Assembly (NCBI GenBank): GCA_017577715.1
Contig: PKRC01000001.1
Location: 62,001 to 126,000 of the forward strand
Reading direction: 5' to 3'
Length of the DNA stretch: 64,000 nt
From: Clostridia bacterium
GTDB lineage: Bacteria > Bacillota > Clostridia > Caldicoprobacterales > Caldicoprobacteraceae
The notes beneath the pieces were generated by a model that saw only the letters and a program-made list of their open reading frames with translations, was not told the origin of the DNA and searched no databases. Each line of letters opens with the position of its first letter. The stretch's first letter is position 1. Position numbers and translations under genes: made by a program. This document shows, one piece after another, positions 60,790-64,000 of the stretch.

Positions 60790-61434
60790 CTAACATCTGT
60801 AATGCAGGTATATGATATTGGGGCAGTTGCTGGTGTATTTGAGTACCTTGACGTGGCTGCCCGGTTTTATCCTTTTGCCGCATTTGAGGCATATGTAATT
60901 CCGCTTGTAGAGGATGTCTTCTGCTATCTCAATGTTGAGATGGCCATATTTTTTCCAGCTTTTCCAGCCAGTTTTACATAAAGGCTGGCGCTTAACGTAG
61001 TCTGCGTATACCCATCTCAATATCCTGTGAAAATGCAGGGGATATCGGGTGTATTTTACGTATTGAACGGGTACCCCAAGGCTTAGTGCATATTCCTGAA
61101 AGGTATTTTCTATTACTGTCTGTAGGGGATCCTTGATTTTGGTGCTGTGTACGTTGAATCCCTCCTGCTTTAGCTTATGCCTTACCGTTTCAAACATGTA
61201 TCCCTGGCAGATGAGTATTTCCTCGTGCTTACTCACCTTTAGCTTTGATATCAGCGAATATACTATTTCTTCGCATTTGCCTATGTATGCCTTTTTTTCA
61301 AAAGCCCCTTCATAATAAAACTCGACTGGGATGAAGTCAAATACGAATTCCCCGGTTTCCACGCGCATGGCGCCAATGCAGGTGCCCCCCACAAGGCTTC
61401 CGCTTCCGGCGTCGTCGATTTGTACCAAACGCAT
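60790..61434 (-). CDS. Unrecognised protein with RNase-H-like N terminus and a C-terminal zinc-ribbon-like motif
   Basis: 214 residues, the only confident minus-strand gene. N-terminal VQIDDAGSGSLVGGTCIGAM resembles the first strand and turn of RNase HII (IDEAGRGPLAGP): an acidic residue pair followed by G-x-G. The middle has ILICQGYMFETV and a basic, aromatic stretch (VKYTRYPLHFHRILRWVYADYVK). The C terminus carries CxxC (CLKC) and later Cys (NCPN, YRC), suggestive of zinc. I do not recognise a named family; a nuclease or nucleic-acid-binding role is inferred. GAGGAG lies 4 nt upstream on its strand. Confidence 0.75.
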   Translation of the reverse strand: MRLVQIDDAGSGSLVGGTCIGAMRVETGEFVFDFIPVEFYYEGAFEKKAYIGKCEEIVYSLISKLKVSKHEEILICQGYMFETVRHKLKQEGFNVHSTKIKDPLQTVIENTFQEYALSLGVPVQYVKYTRYPLHFHRILRWVYADYVKRQPLCKTGWKSWKKYGHLNIEIAEDILYKRNYICLKCGKRIKPGSHVKVLKYTSNCPNIIYLHYRC

Positions 61435-61572
61435 CCACTCCTCATGTTAGATTAAACTATTCCTTTGAATTTATTATTGTGATAAACCATATTTTTAAAC
61501 CGCTGCTAAAGCAGCATGTAAAAGCTTGATGAAATTAATAGAAATACTAAGGAAAAGGTTGGGGACAGCGTG

Positions 61573-61602
61573 TTGAGAGACATCCGCATTTGATGATATA
61601 AT
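61573..61602 (+). promoter_or_regulatory. Sigma-A promoter of surE
   Basis: TTGAGA (61573-61578) and TATAAT (61597-61602) with an 18-nt spacer, about 40 nt before surE. It lies in the divergent region between surE and the minus-strand gene. Confidence 0.7.
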
Positions 61603-61640
61603 AGTAGGGACAAAAAAGAGGGTGCAGAAGGAGATGAGGT

Positions 61641-62414
61641 ATGAGGATTTTAGTATGTAACGATGATGGCATCTCTTCCAAAGGGATCATAGAGCTGGCC
61701 AAAAGCATGAGCAGGATTGGAGAAGTGGTGGTAGCAGCTCCCGACGAGGAGAGGAGCGCCATAGGCCATGCCATAACGCTACATAAACCCCTTAGGATAG
61801 AGCCGGTAAAGCTTCACGATGTGGATATTGAGGCATATTCCATCAATGGCACCCCGGCTGATTGCGTGAAGATCGGCGTTGACGTCATAATGAAGAGAAA
61901 GGTGGACCTGGTCATATCGGGCATCAATAGGGGACCCAATTTGGGCACTGATGTCCTATATTCCGGCACCGTATCGGCGGCCATTGAAGGCTGTATTCTC
62001 GGTATTCCCTCTGTTGCCATATCGCTGGTGTCGTATAAGTCTGACGATTTTTCGTATGCTGGTGAGGTGGCAGTGGAGGTGGCTCAAAAGCTGCTTGAGC
62101 ATGGGCTGCCCAAGGGAGCTCTGCTCAACGTGAATGTACCTGCGGTGCCAAAGGAGGAGATAAGAGGTATAAAGGTTGCACGTCTGGGTATACGGCGTTA
62201 TGCCGAGACATATATCAAACGGCTGGATCCACGAGGTAGGCCATATTACTGGCTTACCGGGGAAGCTATCGATACTTCCCAAGAGGATATGCAGTTGGAT
62301 ACCGATATATTTGCTGTAAAGGAAAATTACGTTGCCGTAACGCCAATTCATCTGGATTTAACGCTTTATTCGTTTATGGATGCGGTGAAAGAGTGGTTTA
62401 ATAAAGGCCAATAG
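61641..62414 (+). CDS. surE: 5'/3'-nucleotidase SurE
   Basis: 257 residues: N-terminal LVCNDDGISSKGI with metal-binding Asp pair, AAPDEERSAIGHAIT, SINGTPADCVKIG and ISGINRGPNLGTDVLYSGTVSAA (spread over ~94-116). It removes phosphate from nucleoside monophosphates and exopolyphosphate. GAAGGAGATGAGG precedes ATG 61641. Confidence 0.96.
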   Translation: MRILVCNDDGISSKGIIELAKSMSRIGEVVVAAPDEERSAIGHAITLHKPLRIEPVKLHDVDIEAYSINGTPADCVKIGVDVIMKRKVDLVISGINRGPNLGTDVLYSGTVSAAIEGCILGIPSVAISLVSYKSDDFSYAGEVAVEVAQKLLEHGLPKGALLNVNVPAVPKEEIRGIKVARLGIRRYAETYIKRLDPRGRPYYWLTGEAIDTSQEDMQLDTDIFAVKENYVAVTPIHLDLTLYSFMDAVKEWFNKGQ

Positions 62415-62434
62415 GAGTTTGAAGGAAAGGTGGG

Positions 62435-62632
62435 ATGTTGGTGGAAAACGGGTCCATGTATTCCCATGCCGTGAGGGCAGTCTTGGATATCAAGAATTTC
62501 CCCGACCTTTATAAGATAGTGGATTTTTTAAACAAGAATTTAAAGGACAAAGGCTTGATTTTCGGGCTTTCGCAAAGGGATGAGGAAACCATGCGCATAT
62601 CCATATACGAAGCTAGCCCAGTGAATAAATGA
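62435..62632 (+). CDS. ypmA: YpmA/DUF4264 small protein
   Basis: 65 residues with an ACT-like run of strands and helices (RAVLDIKNFPDLYKIVDFLNKNL; LIFGLSQRDEETMRISIYE) matching DUF4264/YpmA. Function unknown. ATG 62435 lies 20 nt after surE, with GAAAGGTGGG upstream. Confidence 0.82.
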   Translation: MLVENGSMYSHAVRAVLDIKNFPDLYKIVDFLNKNLKDKGLIFGLSQRDEETMRISIYEASPVNK

Positions 62633-62714
62633 AGCTTTAAATTTGCAAATTAAAGAGAATGTGTTAAAATATGTTTGTAAGCAACAAAGGGCCATGTTTG
62701 AGGAGGATATTTTA

Positions 62715-63578
62715 ATGGATAACGAGGATTTACTTCAGAGAATTGCCGAGCGGTACAAGAAGATGAGCAAGGGACAAAAGCTTATTGCGGATTTCATTTT
62801 AAACAATTACGACAAGGCCGCTTTTATGACGGCATCCAAGATAGGCCATAAGGTGGGAGTAAGCGAGTCCACCGTGGTAAGGTTTGCCAATATGCTGGGC
62901 TATGAGGGGTATCCCCAGCTTCAGAAGGCGCTGCAGGAGGTAATTCGCAATAAGCTGACTACCGTGCAGCGCATAGAGATGACGTCCGAGCTGGATGAAT
63001 CCACCCTCCTGAAGACGGTGTCAAAGATGGATATAAACAACATACGCCTTACCGTAGAGGAGATAGACAAAGAGGTATTCAACAGGGTGGTGGATAGGAT
63101 ATTTTCAGCCAGGAGCATATACGTGCTGGGGTTGAGAAGCGCAGCCCCCCTGGCTCAGTTTATGGGATATTATCTGAGCTTCATATTTGATAAAGTGAGA
63201 GTGGTGACCTCTGGCGTTAACGATATATTGGAGCAGCTCATCCACATTCAGCCCCAGGATCTGCTGATTGGCATAAGCTTTCCAAGATATGCAAGGCGCA
63301 CTGTAGAGGCCATGATGTTTGCTAAGAACAAAGGCGCCGAAACGGTGGCTATAACCGATTCGCTGCTGTCGCCTCTCACGCCTTATGCAGACCACATATT
63401 GCTGGCAAGGAGCGATATGGCCTCCTTTGTAGATTCTCTGGTGGCGCCCTTGAGCCTCATCAATGCCTTGATTGTGGCTGTAGGCATTCGCAAGAAGGCC
63501 GATATCTCGTCAGAGTTCCAGGAGCTTGAGAAAATATGGGGCGAATACCAGGTATATGTCGGTAAGGAGAACTCTTAA
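62715..63578 (+). CDS. MurR/RpiR family transcriptional regulator
   Basis: 287 residues: N-terminal HTH (RYKKMSKGQKLIADFIL; VSESTVVRFANMLGYEGYPQ) and a C-terminal SIS sugar-phosphate-binding domain (SIYVLGLRSAAPLAQFMGYYL; LIGISFPRYARRTVEAM). Such regulators sense phosphosugars. The ligand and targets cannot be told. ATG 62715 has GAGGAGG about 8 nt upstream; the frame extends to 62643 without a better start. Confidence 0.92.
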   Translation: MDNEDLLQRIAERYKKMSKGQKLIADFILNNYDKAAFMTASKIGHKVGVSESTVVRFANMLGYEGYPQLQKALQEVIRNKLTTVQRIEMTSELDESTLLKTVSKMDINNIRLTVEEIDKEVFNRVVDRIFSARSIYVLGLRSAAPLAQFMGYYLSFIFDKVRVVTSGVNDILEQLIHIQPQDLLIGISFPRYARRTVEAMMFAKNKGAETVAITDSLLSPLTPYADHILLARSDMASFVDSLVAPLSLINALIVAVGIRKKADISSEFQELEKIWGEYQVYVGKENS

Positions 63579-63591
63579 GGGGAAATAGGGA

Positions 63592-64000
63592 GTGATAGTG
63601 TACATTACAAGGCACGGGGAAACACAATGGAACGTTGAGGGCAGGACGCAAGGGGCCTGTGATATAGGGTTGACCGAAGAAGGGCGCAAGCAGGCTTATC
63701 GGCTGGCCAGGCGCCTGAAAGGTATATCTATAAGGAAGATATACTGCAGCGACTTGCAAAGGGCCCTTGAGACCGCTTCAATCATTGGACGAGAGATTGG
63801 CGTAGAGTGGGTGACTACACCGCTTTTAAGAGAGGCTTCTTTTGGAGAATGGGAAGGCCATACCTTGACCGACATCGAGCGCCTATTTCCGGGGCAGCTA
63901 TCTCGGTGGTATGATGACCCTACATTTTGCCCACCAGGTGGGGAGAGCTTGAGTTGCGTAAGGGATAGGATAAGCAGGTTTGTAGAACAAATCAAGTCCT
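63592..64000 (+). CDS. Histidine phosphatase (phosphoglycerate mutase-like), 3' end outside window
   Basis: The first 136 residues are visible. The catalytic His lies in YITRHGETQWN at the N terminus, followed by SDLQRALETA with a conserved Arg and REASFGEWEG with the acid. This is the branch that includes CobC/alpha-ribazole phosphatase and PhoE. The substrate is unknown. GTG 63592 gives MIVYITRHGE; GTG 63598 has GGGAG 5 nt upstream and is also plausible. It runs off the window. Confidence 0.9.
   Translation, partial: MIVYITRHGETQWNVEGRTQGACDIGLTEEGRKQAYRLARRLKGISIRKIYCSDLQRALETASIIGREIGVEWVTTPLLREASFGEWEGHTLTDIERLFPGQLSRWYDDPTFCPPGGESLSCVRDRISRFVEQIKS

Overview
The window reads as a chromosomal segment of an endospore-forming, probably anaerobic member of the Clostridia (Firmicutes). 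The grounds are sigK, spoIIIAA-AH, spoIVB, spo0A, spoIIM, a dacF-type carboxypeptidase and a GerW/YtfJ protein, together with RNase J, an Asp23/AmaP module and a Na+-pumping biotin decarboxylase. By eye the GC content is moderate. An OLE RNA with its partner OapA points to the anaerobic or extremophilic Firmicutes in which OLE is known, but the genus cannot be fixed from sequence alone. Almost every gene is on the + strand; the one clear exception is a gene at 60790-61434. No tRNA, rRNA, CRISPR array, insertion sequence or prophage was seen.

Layout. 1-6298: the 3' end of an RNase J gene, ylbF, queT, mltG, a U32 (TrhP-like) gene, sigK, yqeG and aroE. 6299-17406: a complete Gram-positive type IV pilus operon (pilB, pilT, pilC, a major pilin, the prepilin peptidase, four minor pilins, pilM, pilN, pilO). 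17526-21276: comFB, aroK, an endonuclease-IV-like TIM barrel, aroQ, a creatinase-N-only remnant, efp and a CD1247-type protein. 21376-26641: the spoIIIA operon (AA to AH). 26718-33309: asp23, amaP, a DUF2273 gene, nusB, a Kae1-like gene, folD, xseA, xseB, ispA and a DUF212 gene. 33313-34722: a sigma-A promoter, a ~600-nt OLE RNA and oapA. 34723-43008: dxs, tlyA, nadK, argR, recN, spoIVB and spo0A. 43150-48543: steA, a SteB/MctB-like gene, two glycosyltransferase-type genes, a DUF3866 gene and spoIIM. 48614-55237: punA, dacF, an M50 peptidase, scpA, scpB, a DUF2953 gene, ytfJ, an rluB-like gene and a GNAT gene. 55238-60628: a 350-bp non-coding stretch with nested inverted repeats, then a five-gene Na+-decarboxylase/transcarboxylase operon. 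60790-64000: an unrecognised RNase-H-like gene on the minus strand, surE, ypmA, an RpiR regulator and the start of a histidine phosphatase gene.

The most notable system is the OLE RNA locus. A strong promoter directly after the DUF212 gene drives a long structured RNA closed by a GTGGTGGTG/CACCACCAC stem, followed by the membrane protein OapA and then dxs, which is the gene order known for OLE. Here OapA carries an unusual Asn-Gly-Lys repeat tail. Sporulation control can also be read in the non-coding DNA: a sigma-K-type promoter with a SpoIIID-like box before sigK, a sigma-H-type promoter overlapping a 0A box before spo0A, a sigma-E-type promoter before spoIIIAA and a sigma-F-type promoter before dacF. 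The 10-mer TAGGACAAAT, which fits the SpoIIID consensus, occurs upstream of pilB, spoIIM and the decarboxylase operon. All promoter and binding-site calls are pattern matches by eye, not experimental data.
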